Positions 8,400 through 16,741 of a stretch of DNA of 64,000 bases are shown piece by piece. How positions within the stretch are numbered: the stretch's first letter is position 1; each line of letters opens with the position of its first letter. The position numbers and the translations under genes are program-made. The notes beneath the pieces are model-generated. The model saw nothing but the letters and a program-made list of their open reading frames with translations, searched no databases and was not told the DNA's origin. Source of the stretch: Tessaracoccus lapidicaptus (lineage in GTDB: Bacteria > Actinomycetota > Actinomycetes > Propionibacteriales > Propionibacteriaceae); assembly GCF_001693815.1 (NCBI RefSeq), contig NZ_MBQD01000022.1, positions 186,001 to 250,000 on the forward strand. The letters run 5' to 3'.

Positions 8400-8756
8400 A
8401 TGCCGTCGCGTGGAGAACTTGAGCAGCGGGTCATGGAGCTGCTGTGGGCCTCCGACGCGCCCCGATCAGTGTCCGACGTCCACTCGCTGCTCAGCCATGA
8501 GCGCGAGCTGGCGTACACCACGGTGATGACCGTGCTGGACCGGCTGGCGAAGAAGGGGCTGGTGTCGCGGGAGTTGGTGCAGCGCGCCTGGCAGTACCAG
8601 CCGACGGCGTCGCAGGCCGAGGTCGTGGCGCGCGACGTCGAGCGCATGCTCGCCCCCATCTCTCCCGAGGTCCGCGTCGACGCGCTGCGCCGGCTCGCCG
8701 CGACCCTCAGCGAGGACGAGCGCGCGGCGCTCGCTCAGCCGGCCGTTCCCGCCTGA
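8400..8756 (+). CDS. BlaI/MecI/CopY family transcriptional regulator
   Basis: The 118-aa protein is mostly one winged helix: ELEQRVMELLWASDAPRSV, VHSLLSHERELAYTTVMTVL and DRLAKKGLVSRE, followed by a helical dimerisation tail. This is the Penicillinase_R (BlaI/MecI) family, usually a dimeric repressor inactivated by a BlaR1/MecR1 protease. No BlaR1 or beta-lactamase gene is in the window. The ATG at 8400 is chosen because homology starts with PSRGELEQ; upstream in-frame starts would overlap the cydA promoter. Its divergent position suggests regulation of cydA and itself. The closest alternative is a copper-responsive CopY-like role. Confidence 0.88.
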   Translation: MPSRGELEQRVMELLWASDAPRSVSDVHSLLSHERELAYTTVMTVLDRLAKKGLVSRELVQRAWQYQPTASQAEVVARDVERMLAPISPEVRVDALRRLAATLSEDERAALAQPAVPA

Positions 8757-8772
8757 GCGGCGCCGCCGTCGC

Positions 8773-9819
8773 TCACTTCCGCGACGTGCGGGTGCCGGCC
8801 TTGTCCTTCTTGCCCGCACGCTTCTTGGCGGCGCCCTTCTTCCGCCGCTTCGTCCGGGACGAGCCGTTCGCGAGGGCGTCGGCGGCGGCATGGATCTCGC
8901 CGCTCTCGGCAGCCGCCTCCTCCGCGGCCGCCTTCGCTTCGGCCTGGGACTCGGCGAACGCCTCGGGGGACATCGTGGCGGCCAGCCGGCGGCGCTGGAC
9001 CTCGGCCCGCCAGCGCGGGCGCGGCCACTCGAGATCCATCTCCGCGAGCGTCCGGGTGATGATCTCGGTGGCGGCCAGCCGCGAGTACCACTTCCGGTCC
9101 GCCGGCAGCACGTACCAGGGCGCATGGGCGGTCGAGGTGAGACGGAACACGTCGTCGTAGGCGGCTTGGAAGTCGTCCCACTTCAGACGGGTGTCGATGT
9201 CGCCCGGGTTGTACTTCCACCTCTTGTCAGGGCGTTCGATGCGCTCCATCAGGCGCTTGCCCTGCTCGTCGTGGGAGACCATGAGGGCGAACTTGAGCAC
9301 GACGGTGTCGTCGTCGACGAGGGCCCGCTCGAACCGGTTGATCTCGTCGTAGCGCTTGCGCCACACCTCCTCCTCCACCAGCTCCTCAACGCGGACCACG
9401 AGGACGTCCTCGTAGTGCGAGCGGTCGAACAGGCCGATCAGGCCCGGGCGGGGGAGGGCGCGCTTGATCCGCCACAGGTAGTGATGGCGGCGCTCCTCCG
9501 GCGTCGGGACCCCGAAGCTGCGCAGCGCGACGCCCTGCGGGTCGACCATCCCCATGACGTGGCGGGCGATGCCACCCTTCCCCGCGGTGTCCAGCCCTTG
9601 GACGATGATGAGCAGCTTGCGCGTGCCGCCGGACCGGCCATGTGCGAAGAACCGTTCCTGGAGCTCCGACAAGAGATCGCCGCGGGCCTTCATCACCTCC
9701 TTCGCCTGCGCTTTGTCGCCCGCCCAGGCGGGGGTGCCGGCGCGGTCGAAGGTGGCGAGGTCGAAGTCGGGGCCGACGCGCAGGGCGCTGCGCGGGTCCT
9801 CGGTCCACAGGTCTGTCAT
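8773..9819 (-). CDS. ppk2: polyphosphate kinase 2 family protein (PPK2)
   Basis: This 348-aa protein carries the PPK2 P-loop GLDTAGKGG, the Walker B-like DRSHYEDVLVVRV and the lid-region RFERALVDDDTVVLKFALMVS, followed by RWKYNPGDIDTRLKWDDF. PPK2 enzymes transfer phosphate between polyphosphate and nucleoside mono- or diphosphates. The last 30 residues are a Lys/Arg-rich low-complexity tail (KRRKKGAAKKRAGKK), which may bind polyanionic polyphosphate (inference). The ATG at 9817-9819 has GGAAGGA upstream. Which nucleotide it prefers cannot be read from the sequence. The next gene upstream (K+/H+ antiporter) is co-oriented, 56 bp away. Confidence 0.9.
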   Translation of the reverse strand: MTDLWTEDPRSALRVGPDFDLATFDRAGTPAWAGDKAQAKEVMKARGDLLSELQERFFAHGRSGGTRKLLIIVQGLDTAGKGGIARHVMGMVDPQGVALRSFGVPTPEERRHHYLWRIKRALPRPGLIGLFDRSHYEDVLVVRVEELVEEEVWRKRYDEINRFERALVDDDTVVLKFALMVSHDEQGKRLMERIERPDKRWKYNPGDIDTRLKWDDFQAAYDDVFRLTSTAHAPWYVLPADRKWYSRLAATEIITRTLAEMDLEWPRPRWRAEVQRRRLAATMSPEAFAESQAEAKAAAEEAAAESGEIHAAADALANGSSRTKRRKKGAAKKRAGKKDKAGTRTSRK

Positions 9820-9875
9820 GGCGGTCCTTCCGTCAGGGATCTCCCATTGTTGCCCGAGAATCGGCCGGCCCGGGG

Positions 9876-11393
9876 TCATTCGCCGCCGGTGAGGCGCCGT
9901 CGATTGCGGCCCGACGACACCCAGCGGGCCAGCGCGCCGCCCTCGTGCAGCAGCTCCAGGCGGCGCTGGGTGCGCTCGACGAGGTCCGTCCGCACGGCCA
10001 TCAGCAGCTGGTCGTGTTCGTGCAGGCGGGTGGTGCGGTCGGGGACGAGGACCTCGTCGCCGCGGATGATCATCGACAGCACGGCGCCGCGCGGCAGGCG
10101 GAGGTCGTCGGCGTACATGCCGCCGAGGCGACTGCCGTCGGGCACCGTCACCTGCACCAGGGAGGCGTCGATGCCCTCGAGCGGGGATGAGTCGAACGCG
10201 ACCGCGTGCGGCGAGATCGCCTCGGTGACGTCCATGCGGCGGGCGAACCGCGGCAGGGTCGGGCCCTGGAGCAGCGTGAAGGTCACGACGAGGAGGAACG
10301 TGACGTGGAACATGTGGCTGGCGCCGGGCAGGCCGTTGGTGAGCGGGACCATCGCCAGCATGATGGGCACGGCGCCGCGCAGCCCGGCCCACGAGGTGAA
10401 GGCCTTCTCGCGCCAGGGGACCTTGAACGGCGTGAGGCACAGCCACACCGAGATCGGGCGCGCGACGAACGTCAGCACGGACCCGATGACCAGAGCGTCG
10501 ACGACGGCGTCGGGGAGTTGATCGGGGGAGGCCAGGAGGCCCAGCATGATGAACAGGGCGATCTGCGCCAGCCAGCCGAGCGACTCCGTGAAGCCCTCCG
10601 TCGTCGAGTGGTGGGGGAGCGCCTGGTTGCCGAGCCAGATGCCGGCGACGTAGGCCGCCAGCAGCCCGGACCCGCCGGCGACCCCCGCCCCGGCGAAGGC
10701 GACCATCGCGATCGTCAGGGTGGCCAGCGGGTAGAGGCCGGCCGACGGCAGGGAGATCCGGCCGAGAAGCAGCTGCCCGAGCCGGGCGACGATCAGCCCG
10801 ATGATGGCGCCCGCGACGAGCTGGAAGACGGCCGTGCCGATCATCGCGGCGATCGATCCCTCGGCCCAGGCGTCGGAGGCGACGACGCTGACCAGGACGA
10901 TCGTCGGAGGGTCGTTGAACCCGGATTCGCCCTCGAGCGTGGCCCGCACGCGCCGCTTGACGGGCAGGCGGCGCAGGATCGCGAACACCGCGGCGGCGTC
11001 GGTCGAGGAGACCATGGCCGACAGCAGGATCGCGGTGCGCAGATCCAGGCCGAGGATGACGACGGCGAGGGTCGCGGCGACCGTGACGCTCACCAGCACC
11101 CCGCCGGTGGCCAGGAGCCCGGCGCGCAGCGCGACGGGGCGGAGGTCGGCCCACCGGGTGGTGAAGCCCCCATCAGTGAGGAGGACCGCGACGGCGATGA
11201 GGGCGAGGTTGAACGCGAGCTCCGCGTCGTCGAACCGGATCCCGAGGCCCGCCTCCCCGATGATGAGCCCGATGCCCAGGTAGAGGAGCATGCCGGGCAT
11301 GCCGCTGCGGGACGCCACGCGCACGGCGATGACGCCGGCGAGGAAGATCCCGGACACCGCCAGCACGACGAGGTTGAGCTCCTCGTGGGTCAT
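9876..11393 (-). CDS. potassium/proton antiporter, CPA1 family (CvrA/NhaP2-like)
   Basis: The 505-aa protein begins MTHEELNLVVLAVSGIFLAGV. It has about 12 membrane helices in its first 390 residues, with typical exchanger motifs (TDGGFTTRW, SSTDAAAVFAIL, EGESGFNDPP). The GFNDP motif includes the ion-binding acidic residue region. The C-terminal 110 residues are soluble and resemble a TrkA-C/RCK_C regulatory domain (VTVPDGSRLGGMYADDLRLPRGAVL). Such proteins exchange cytoplasmic K+ (or Na+) for protons and adjust pH or osmotic balance. Gene order (downstream PPK2) gives no extra hint. The ATG at 11391-11393 fits the start of the first helix. Confidence 0.88.
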   Translation of the reverse strand: MTHEELNLVVLAVSGIFLAGVIAVRVASRSGMPGMLLYLGIGLIIGEAGLGIRFDDAELAFNLALIAVAVLLTDGGFTTRWADLRPVALRAGLLATGGVLVSVTVAATLAVVILGLDLRTAILLSAMVSSTDAAAVFAILRRLPVKRRVRATLEGESGFNDPPTIVLVSVVASDAWAEGSIAAMIGTAVFQLVAGAIIGLIVARLGQLLLGRISLPSAGLYPLATLTIAMVAFAGAGVAGGSGLLAAYVAGIWLGNQALPHHSTTEGFTESLGWLAQIALFIMLGLLASPDQLPDAVVDALVIGSVLTFVARPISVWLCLTPFKVPWREKAFTSWAGLRGAVPIMLAMVPLTNGLPGASHMFHVTFLLVVTFTLLQGPTLPRFARRMDVTEAISPHAVAFDSSPLEGIDASLVQVTVPDGSRLGGMYADDLRLPRGAVLSMIIRGDEVLVPDRTTRLHEHDQLLMAVRTDLVERTQRRLELLHEGGALARWVSSGRNRRRLTGGE

Positions 11394-11470
11394 GGGCGGG
11401 CTCTACGCATCGTGGACCCTTCGGCCGGTGGACACGAGCTTAGCGGGCCTGGCGCCCCCGCTCCCGCCCC

Positions 11471-11632
11471 GGCGCCTGCCTTAGTGCGGATCGCCTGCGC
11501 TCTCGTCCTTGGCGCCTGCCTTAGTGCGCCCCGCCTGCGCTTTAGGGCAGGCGTCGTGCGCTAAGGCAGGCGCCGGAGCAGGAAGGCAGGCGCCGGAGCA
11601 GGAAGGCAGGCGTCGGGCGGGAGGGCAGGCGC
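11471..11632. repeat. repeat family C, copy 1 (GGCAGGCG repeats)
   Basis: A 40-bp direct repeat begins at 11471 and 11511 with GGCGCCTGCCTTAGTGCG. The reverse complement (TGCGCTAAGGCAGGCGCC, 11556-11573) follows, then two 20-bp units starting GGCAGGCGCCGGAGCAGG. The block ends next to the stop codon of the VOC gene (11635). It fills most of the 241-bp gap between the antiporter gene and the VOC gene. The second locus is at 43056-43236. Confidence 0.8.
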
Positions 11633-11634
11633 GA

Positions 11635-12486
11635 TCAGCCGACGGCGAGCCGGATCTCGTTGCGCCAGGGGTCGAGCACGGTGAGTGTGCGACCGTCGAA
11701 CGTCGGCCGGTGCCCGGCGAAGCGGAGCCGCTCATCTGCCTTGCCGAGCTCGTCGACGGTGGGCACCAGGATGTCGACGACGCCCATGCCCAGCGTGTTC
11801 TGCCGCGGTCCGGCCCCCGCCGAATTCCACACGTTCATCGCCATGTGGTGGTGGTACCCACCGGCTGCGACGAACAGCGCGGAGCCGCCGAGCGCCGCGG
11901 TCTGGTCGAACCCCAGCGCGTCGACGTAGAACGCCTTCGCCGACGCGATGTCGCCGACCTGCAGGTGCACGTGCCCGAGCTCCGCCTGCGTCGGCGGCAG
12001 CGCCGTCGGATCCACGCCCGCGAGGTGCGTCGACACGAACTCGGCCGGGTCGATGTAGAGCGTGGCCATCTGGACCTGGTCCCCGTGCCACTGCCACTGG
12101 TCGCGGGGGCGGTCGTGGTACAGCTCGACCCCGTTGCCTTCGGGGTCGGTGAAGTAGAACGCCTGGGAGACGAGGTGGTCGCCGGTGCCCGCGTAGGTGT
12201 GCGGGTACCGCTCGTACATCCGCACCAGCGTGGCGGCGAGGGCCGGCAACTCCGCGTACAGGACGGCGGTGTGGAACAGGCCGGCGTCGGAGCGGCGCGA
12301 CGGCCGGAGCTCCCGCGACTCCGTCAGCCGCACGATCGGCGTCCCACCGTGGCCCAGCGTCAGCGCCCCGGGCTCGTCGGCGAGGGGTTCCAGGCCGACG
12401 CCCTCGGTGTAGTAGGCGAGCATGCCCGGCATGTCGCGGACGCGCAGCTCGAGGCGACCCATGTGGGTGTCGGCGTGAAGGCTCAT
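11635..12486 (-). CDS. VOC family protein, two-module extradiol dioxygenase/glyoxalase type (CatE-like)
   Basis: The 283-aa protein has two vicinal-oxygen-chelate modules, residues about 8-125 (MGRLELRVRDMPGMLAYY through FYFTDPEGNGVELYHD) and about 155-280 (LGHVHLQVGDIASAKAFY, HHHMAMNVW, VLDPWRNEIRL). His and Glu ligands for a divalent metal are present at the usual places. The overall plan matches CatE/YwbC-like catechol-2,3-dioxygenase or quinone-detoxification proteins; substrate is not readable. A perfect GTTGAAGCTTCAAC palindrome lies 14 nt upstream of the ATG, of the kind bound by MarR-family quinone/phenol sensors. The regulator is not in the window. The stop codon adjoins repeat family C. 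Confidence 0.82.
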   Translation of the reverse strand: MSLHADTHMGRLELRVRDMPGMLAYYTEGVGLEPLADEPGALTLGHGGTPIVRLTESRELRPSRRSDAGLFHTAVLYAELPALAATLVRMYERYPHTYAGTGDHLVSQAFYFTDPEGNGVELYHDRPRDQWQWHGDQVQMATLYIDPAEFVSTHLAGVDPTALPPTQAELGHVHLQVGDIASAKAFYVDALGFDQTAALGGSALFVAAGGYHHHMAMNVWNSAGAGPRQNTLGMGVVDILVPTVDELGKADERLRFAGHRPTFDGRTLTVLDPWRNEIRLAVG

Positions 12487-12500
12487 GCCTCCAGTCTAAT

Positions 12501-12514
12501 GTTGAAGCTTCAAC
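12501..12514. promoter_or_regulatory. MarR-like palindromic operator upstream of VOC gene
   Basis: GTTGAAGCTTCAAC is a perfect 14-bp palindrome between the VOC gene start (12486) and the stop of the ROK gene, whose stop codon shares base 12514. TTGAA/TTCAA half-sites of this spacing are typical of MarR-family repressors. Assignment to a family is by motif similarity only. Confidence 0.55.
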
Positions 12515-13749
12515 TAAGCAAGGGATGCGCGCTCGGTGGCAGGCGCCGCCCAGTGCGCCGGGTCCTCGAGCACGCGCTCGAGCGCGACGTACGCCGCCCC
12601 GAATGCCGGCGCCGCGTGGTCGGGCGTGGCGGCGAGCAGCTTCGGTTCCGTGAAGGGGCGCGCCAGCAGCCGGATGTCCAGCTCCTGCTGCACGAGCGGC
12701 CGGTACTCCTCGATGAGGACTGCGAGGTCGCCGCCCAGGACCACCGTCGTGATGTCGAGCAGGTTGCCCGCGTTCGCCAGCGCCAGGCCAAGCGCGCGCC
12801 CGGCGGCGCGCACGGCGTCGACGGCGGCGGGGACGCCGTCGAGGTAGGCCTGGCGGACCTCCTCGATCGTCGCGACCCCCACCATCTCCGTGAGCGCCCG
12901 CGTGCCCGCGTAGCGCTCCAGGCAGCCGGTGGCGCCGCAGCCGCACTGCGGGCCGTCGGGGTCGATGCACGTGTGCCCGATCTCGCCCGCCCACCCGCGG
13001 GTGCCGAGCGAGACCGATCCGTTGATGACGAGCGCCGACCCGATGCCGACCTCGCCAGACAGGTAGAGGAAGGCGTCGAGCCCGCCTGGCCGGCCGGGGC
13101 GCTCGTGGCCGACGAAGATCGCCGCACAGTCGGCCTCGTTCGCGACCCCGTAGTCGACCTCGTCCACCTCGGGCAGCCCGCCGTCGCGCAGCAGCGGCCT
13201 CGGATCGACGTCGTGCCAGCCGAGGTTGGGCGCCCGCAGCACCATGTGCGACGCCGCGTCGACCAGGCCGGGCACCGCGAGCTGGACCCCGACGAGCGTG
13301 GCGTCGGAGGGCAGGTGCGCCAGGCACTCGCGGGCGAGTCCCGCCACGTGCGCGAGGGCCTCGGCGGGGGAGCGGCCCACGTTGTCGCCGGTGGCGTCCG
13401 CGGCGGCGACGACGGTGCCGGCGAGGTCGACCAGTCTGGCCGCGCTGTGGCCGACATTGATCTCGAGTCCCAATGCCATCAGCGTCCCGCCGCGCGGATG
13501 CAGCGGCGTGGCCGGGCGGCCGCGGCGGGTGCTCGGGAGCGGGCTCGATTCGGACAGGATGCCCGCGGCGACGAGCTCGTCGACCATGCGGGATGCCGTC
13601 GAGCGGGTCATGCCGGTGGCCTTGGCGACGTCGGCCCTAGCCGGCGCTATATCGCTGGCGAAGACGTGTCGCGCGACCAGCGACAGATTGCTGGCGCGGA
13701 GGCTGCCTTGCCTGGCGACGCCGGCGGTGGGGTCGAAATGCGTGCGCAT
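12514..13749 (-). CDS. xylR: ROK family transcriptional repressor of xylose genes (XylR-like)
   Basis: The 411-aa protein has an N-terminal winged helix (residues about 17-80: [27 protein letters not shown]) followed by a ROK sugar-kinase-like domain. The latter has [44 protein letters not shown] and the zinc motif [17 protein letters not shown] repressors bind a sugar (here probably xylose) and release the operator. It is divergent from xylAB, with a 76-bp promoter region, which strongly supports this role. The ATG at 13747-13749 is favoured over an in-frame GTG three codons upstream because the homologous region starts RQGSLRASN shortly after. Confidence 0.88.
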   Translation of the reverse strand: MRTHFDPTAGVARQGSLRASNLSLVARHVFASDIAPARADVAKATGMTRSTASRMVDELVAAGILSESSPLPSTRRGRPATPLHPRGGTLMALGLEINVGHSAARLVDLAGTVVAAADATGDNVGRSPAEALAHVAGLARECLAHLPSDATLVGVQLAVPGLVDAASHMVLRAPNLGWHDVDPRPLLRDGGLPEVDEVDYGVANEADCAAIFVGHERPGRPGGLDAFLYLSGEVGIGSALVINGSVSLGTRGWAGEIGHTCIDPDGPQCGCGATGCLERYAGTRALTEMVGVATIEEVRQAYLDGVPAAVDAVRAAGRALGLALANAGNLLDITTVVLGGDLAVLIEEYRPLVQQELDIRLLARPFTEPKLLAATPDHAAPAFGAAYVALERVLEDPAHWAAPATERASLA

Positions 13750-13753
13750 GCAC

Positions 13754-13801
13754 TTGACTCTAGCCCAGATCCGATATAAGTTCAGAACGAAAACAAAACT
13801 T
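13754..13801 (+). promoter_or_regulatory. xylA promoter and ROK operator
   Basis: TTGACT (13754-13759) and TAAGTT (13777-13782) are separated by 17 bp and form a plausible sigma-70-type promoter reading toward xylA. The -10 box overlaps AAGTT-N14-AACTT (13778-13801), which contains GTTCAGAAC and an A-rich centre, a likely XylR site. Binding here would block polymerase. Confidence 0.6.
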
Positions 13802-13825
13802 CGATCTCTCAACGAGGAGACCACC

Positions 13826-14995
13826 ATGGCAGACCAGCAGTACAAGTTCTCGTTCGGCCTCTGGACCGTCGGATGGCGGGGCACCGATCCGTTCGGTTCC
13901 GACACCCGTCCGGAGTTCGACCCGTGGCACTACGCCGACAAGCTCGCCGAGCTCGGCGCGTGGGGCATCACCTTCCACGACAACGACATCTACCCCTTCG
14001 ACGCCGACGAGGCCACCGCCAAGGGCCGCATCAAGCAGCTCAAGGACGCCGCCGACAAGTCCGGCCTGACCATCGAGATGGTCACCACCAACACCTTCAG
14101 CCACCCCATCTTCAAGGACGGCGGGCTCACCTCCAACGACCGCTCCGTCCGCCGCTTCGGCCTGAAGAAGATCCTCAACGCCGTCGACATCGCAGCCGAG
14201 GTCGGCGCCTCCACCTTCGTGATGTGGGGCGGCCGTGAGGGCGCCGAGTACGACACCAGCAAGGACTACTTCGCCGCCCACGCGCGCTACGCCGAGGGCC
14301 TCGACACCATCGCCGGCTACATCAAGGAGCAGGGCTACGACCTGAAGATCGGTCTCGAGCCCAAGCCCAACGAGCCCCGCGGCGACATCCTGCTGCCGAC
14401 GATCGGCCACGCGCTCGGGCTCATCGCGACGCTGGAGCACGGCGACATCGTCGGCCTCAACCCCGAGGTCGGCCACGAGCAGATGGCCAACCTCAACTAC
14501 ACCACCGGCCTCGCGCTGGCGCTGTACACCGGCAAGCTGTTCCACATCGACCTCAACGGCCAGCGCGGCCTGAAGTACGACCAGGACCTCGCGTTCGGCC
14601 ACGGCGACCTCATGAGCTCGTTCTTCACCGTCGACCTCCTGGTCAACGGCTTCCCGGCCAGCCCCGACGCTCCCCGCTACGAGGGCCCGATCCACTTCGA
14701 CTACAAGCCCAGCCGCACCGAGGGCGTCGAAGGCATCTGGGACTCGGCACGCGCCAACATGGAGACCTTCACGCTGCTCGCCGAGCGCGCCCGCTCGTTC
14801 CGGCAGGATCCCGCCGTGCAGGAGCTCATGCGCCAGGCGTCGATCTTCGAGCTCGCCGAGCCCACGCTCGCCGAGGGGGAGACGGTCGCCGACCTCCGCG
14901 CCGCCGAGATGCCCGACGCCGACGAGAAGGGTGCCCGCGAGTACCACTTCGTCGAGCTGCAGCAGGCCGCTGTCCGCCACCTCCTCAAGGCCTGA
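13826..14995 (+). CDS. xylA: xylose isomerase
   Basis: The 389-aa enzyme converts D-xylose to D-xylulose in the cytoplasm. It has the FHDNDIYP block with catalytic His/Asp, [25 protein letters not shown] with metal-binding Glu, and the [13 protein letters not shown] metal site. The length (about 390 aa) is that of the actinobacterial class I (Streptomyces/Actinoplanes) enzyme. The ATG at 13826 has GAGGAG 8 nt upstream and matches the canonical N-terminus ([13 protein letters not shown]). It forms an operon with xylB 10 bp downstream. Confidence 0.98.
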   Translation: MADQQYKFSFGLWTVGWRGTDPFGSDTRPEFDPWHYADKLAELGAWGITFHDNDIYPFDADEATAKGRIKQLKDAADKSGLTIEMVTTNTFSHPIFKDGGLTSNDRSVRRFGLKKILNAVDIAAEVGASTFVMWGGREGAEYDTSKDYFAAHARYAEGLDTIAGYIKEQGYDLKIGLEPKPNEPRGDILLPTIGHALGLIATLEHGDIVGLNPEVGHEQMANLNYTTGLALALYTGKLFHIDLNGQRGLKYDQDLAFGHGDLMSSFFTVDLLVNGFPASPDAPRYEGPIHFDYKPSRTEGVEGIWDSARANMETFTLLAERARSFRQDPAVQELMRQASIFELAEPTLAEGETVADLRAAEMPDADEKGAREYHFVELQQAAVRHLLKA

Positions 14996-15005
14996 GGGAG
15001 GAGCC

Positions 15006-16397
15006 GTGACGCTGGTCGCCGGCGTCGACACGTCGACGCAGTCGTGCAAGGTCCTGGTGGTCGACGCCGAGAGCGGTGAGATCGTCCGCCAGGGCGCAGC
15101 CTCCCATCCCGACGGGACGGAGGTGCACCCGGACCACTGGTGGACCGCCTTCCAGTCCGCGTCCGCCGCGGCGGGTGGCCTCGACGACGTCGCCGCGATC
15201 AGCGTCGGCGGCCAGCAGCACGGCATGGTCGCGCTGGATGCCTCCGGTGAGGTCATCCGCCCGGCCCTGCTCTGGAACGACACCCGCTCCGCCGGCGCCG
15301 CCCGCGAGCTCCGCGAGGAGTTCGACGGATGGGTCCCGGCGGTGGGGTACCTGCCGTTGGCGTCGTTCACCAACACCAAGCTCCGCTGGATGGCGGACGC
15401 CGAGCCCGAGAACGCGGCGAGGGTGGCGGCCGTGGCGCTGCCCCACGACTGGCTGACCTGGAAAATCCAGGGCTCAGGGGTCCTGGCGGACCTCTTCACG
15501 GACCGGTCGGACGCGTCGGGCACCGGCTACTTCGACTCCGTCGCGAACGAGTATCGGCGAGACCTGCTGTCGCTGGCGCTCCGCCGCGACGCGTCGTCGG
15601 TCATCCTGCCGCGCGTGCTGGCGCCCGACGAGGGCGTCGACGGCGGGCGCTGGATCCTCGGGCCCGGCTGCGGCGACAACGCCGGTGCGGCCCTCGGGCT
15701 GGATCTTCGACCGGGACAGACGAGCGTGTCGCTCGGCACGTCGGGGGTGGTCGCGGCGGTGTCGGCGACGCCGGCCTACGACGAGTCGGGGCTGGTCAAC
15801 GGGTTTGCCGACGCGTCGGGCTCCTGGCTGCCGCTGACCGCCACCCTCAACGCCGCCCGCATCCTCGACGCGGCGCGTCGGGTGCTGGGTGTGGACTTCG
15901 ACGAGCTGTCGCGGCTGGCGCTGTCGGCTCCCTCCGGGGCCGAGGGGTTGGTCATGGTGCCGTGGTTCGAGGGGGAGCGGACGCCGAACCTGCCCGATGC
16001 GACGGCGTCGCTGGTGAGCATGACGCTCAAGAATTTCACCCCGGAGAACGTGGCGCGGGCCGCGGTCGAGGGCCTGCTGTGCCTGATGGGCGAAGGGCTG
16101 GAGGCGATCCGTCGCCTCGGCGTCACCATCGAGCGGGTCAGCCTCATCGGCGGCGGCTCGAAGTCCGAGGCCGTGCGGCGGCTGGCGCCCGAGGTGCTCG
16201 GCGTGCCCGTCGACGTGCCGGCTCCGGCCGAGTACGTCGCCCTTGGCGCGGCACGCCAGGCGGCGTGGGCCCTGACCGGGACGCGCCCGGCGTGGGAGTC
16301 GTCGTCCACGGAGACCTACGAGGCGGAGTCGCGGCCGGAGATCGCGGAGCGCTACCGCGAGGTCGCGGAGCGGTTGGTCACCTCCAACGGGTGGTGA
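15006..16397 (+). CDS. xylB: xylulokinase
   Basis: The 463-aa FGGY-family kinase phosphorylates D-xylulose to xylulose 5-phosphate, feeding the pentose phosphate pathway. Motifs are the ATP-binding [45 protein letters not shown], the phosphate-loop region [11 protein letters not shown] and [19 protein letters not shown]. The GTG start at 15006 is preceded by GGGAGGAG and lies 10 bp after the xylA stop. No xylose transporter is linked to this operon in the window. Confidence 0.96.
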   Translation: MTLVAGVDTSTQSCKVLVVDAESGEIVRQGAASHPDGTEVHPDHWWTAFQSASAAAGGLDDVAAISVGGQQHGMVALDASGEVIRPALLWNDTRSAGAARELREEFDGWVPAVGYLPLASFTNTKLRWMADAEPENAARVAAVALPHDWLTWKIQGSGVLADLFTDRSDASGTGYFDSVANEYRRDLLSLALRRDASSVILPRVLAPDEGVDGGRWILGPGCGDNAGAALGLDLRPGQTSVSLGTSGVVAAVSATPAYDESGLVNGFADASGSWLPLTATLNAARILDAARRVLGVDFDELSRLALSAPSGAEGLVMVPWFEGERTPNLPDATASLVSMTLKNFTPENVARAAVEGLLCLMGEGLEAIRRLGVTIERVSLIGGGSKSEAVRRLAPEVLGVPVDVPAPAEYVALGAARQAAWALTGTRPAWESSSTETYEAESRPEIAERYREVAERLVTSNGW

Positions 16398-16425
16398 ATT
16401 TCGCATCCAGCAGTCTCGCTGAACT

Positions 16426-16450
16426 GGGCGACGTCGCACCCCGGCGTCGC
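16426..16450 (+). terminator. weak hairpin after xylB
   Basis: GGCGACG (16426-16432) pairs with CGTCGCC (16444-16450) over an 11-nt loop, 29 bp after the xylB stop. The rest of the 344-bp gap up to 16741 contains repeat family A copy 2 and otherwise shows nothing recognisable. Confidence 0.4.
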
Positions 16451-16560
16451 CTATCAGTGCAGTGAGCCTTCCTCGGCTGTTCCCTGGAACCTGCAGCGCG
16501 CCCTGACACGAGGCCCGGGGGGCACCCCACCCTCGCGCGCACATCCCGTGGTGGAGCGCG

Positions 16561-16645
16561 GGTTGAGCAGATGGCACCACTCGCGACGACCTCCACGCTG
16601 AGTTCGCGCGGGGGACTGTGCGCGAGTGGTGCCATCTGCTCAAGC
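16561..16645. repeat. palindromic repeat family A, copy 2
   Basis: Perfect 23-nt arms at 16563-16585 and 16621-16643 share the core TTGAGCAGATGGCACCAC and surround a 35-nt centre. It lies between the convergent xylB and ABC exporter genes, about 165 bp from the xylB stop. Confidence 0.85.
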
Positions 16646-16741
16646 CCACCCCCACCCGCCGCCCCACCACAGCGTCGAGAACGCAGCGAGGGCATCGGCA
16701 CCCGTCGAGACAGATGCAGATGCCCTCGAAGAATGGGCCGG

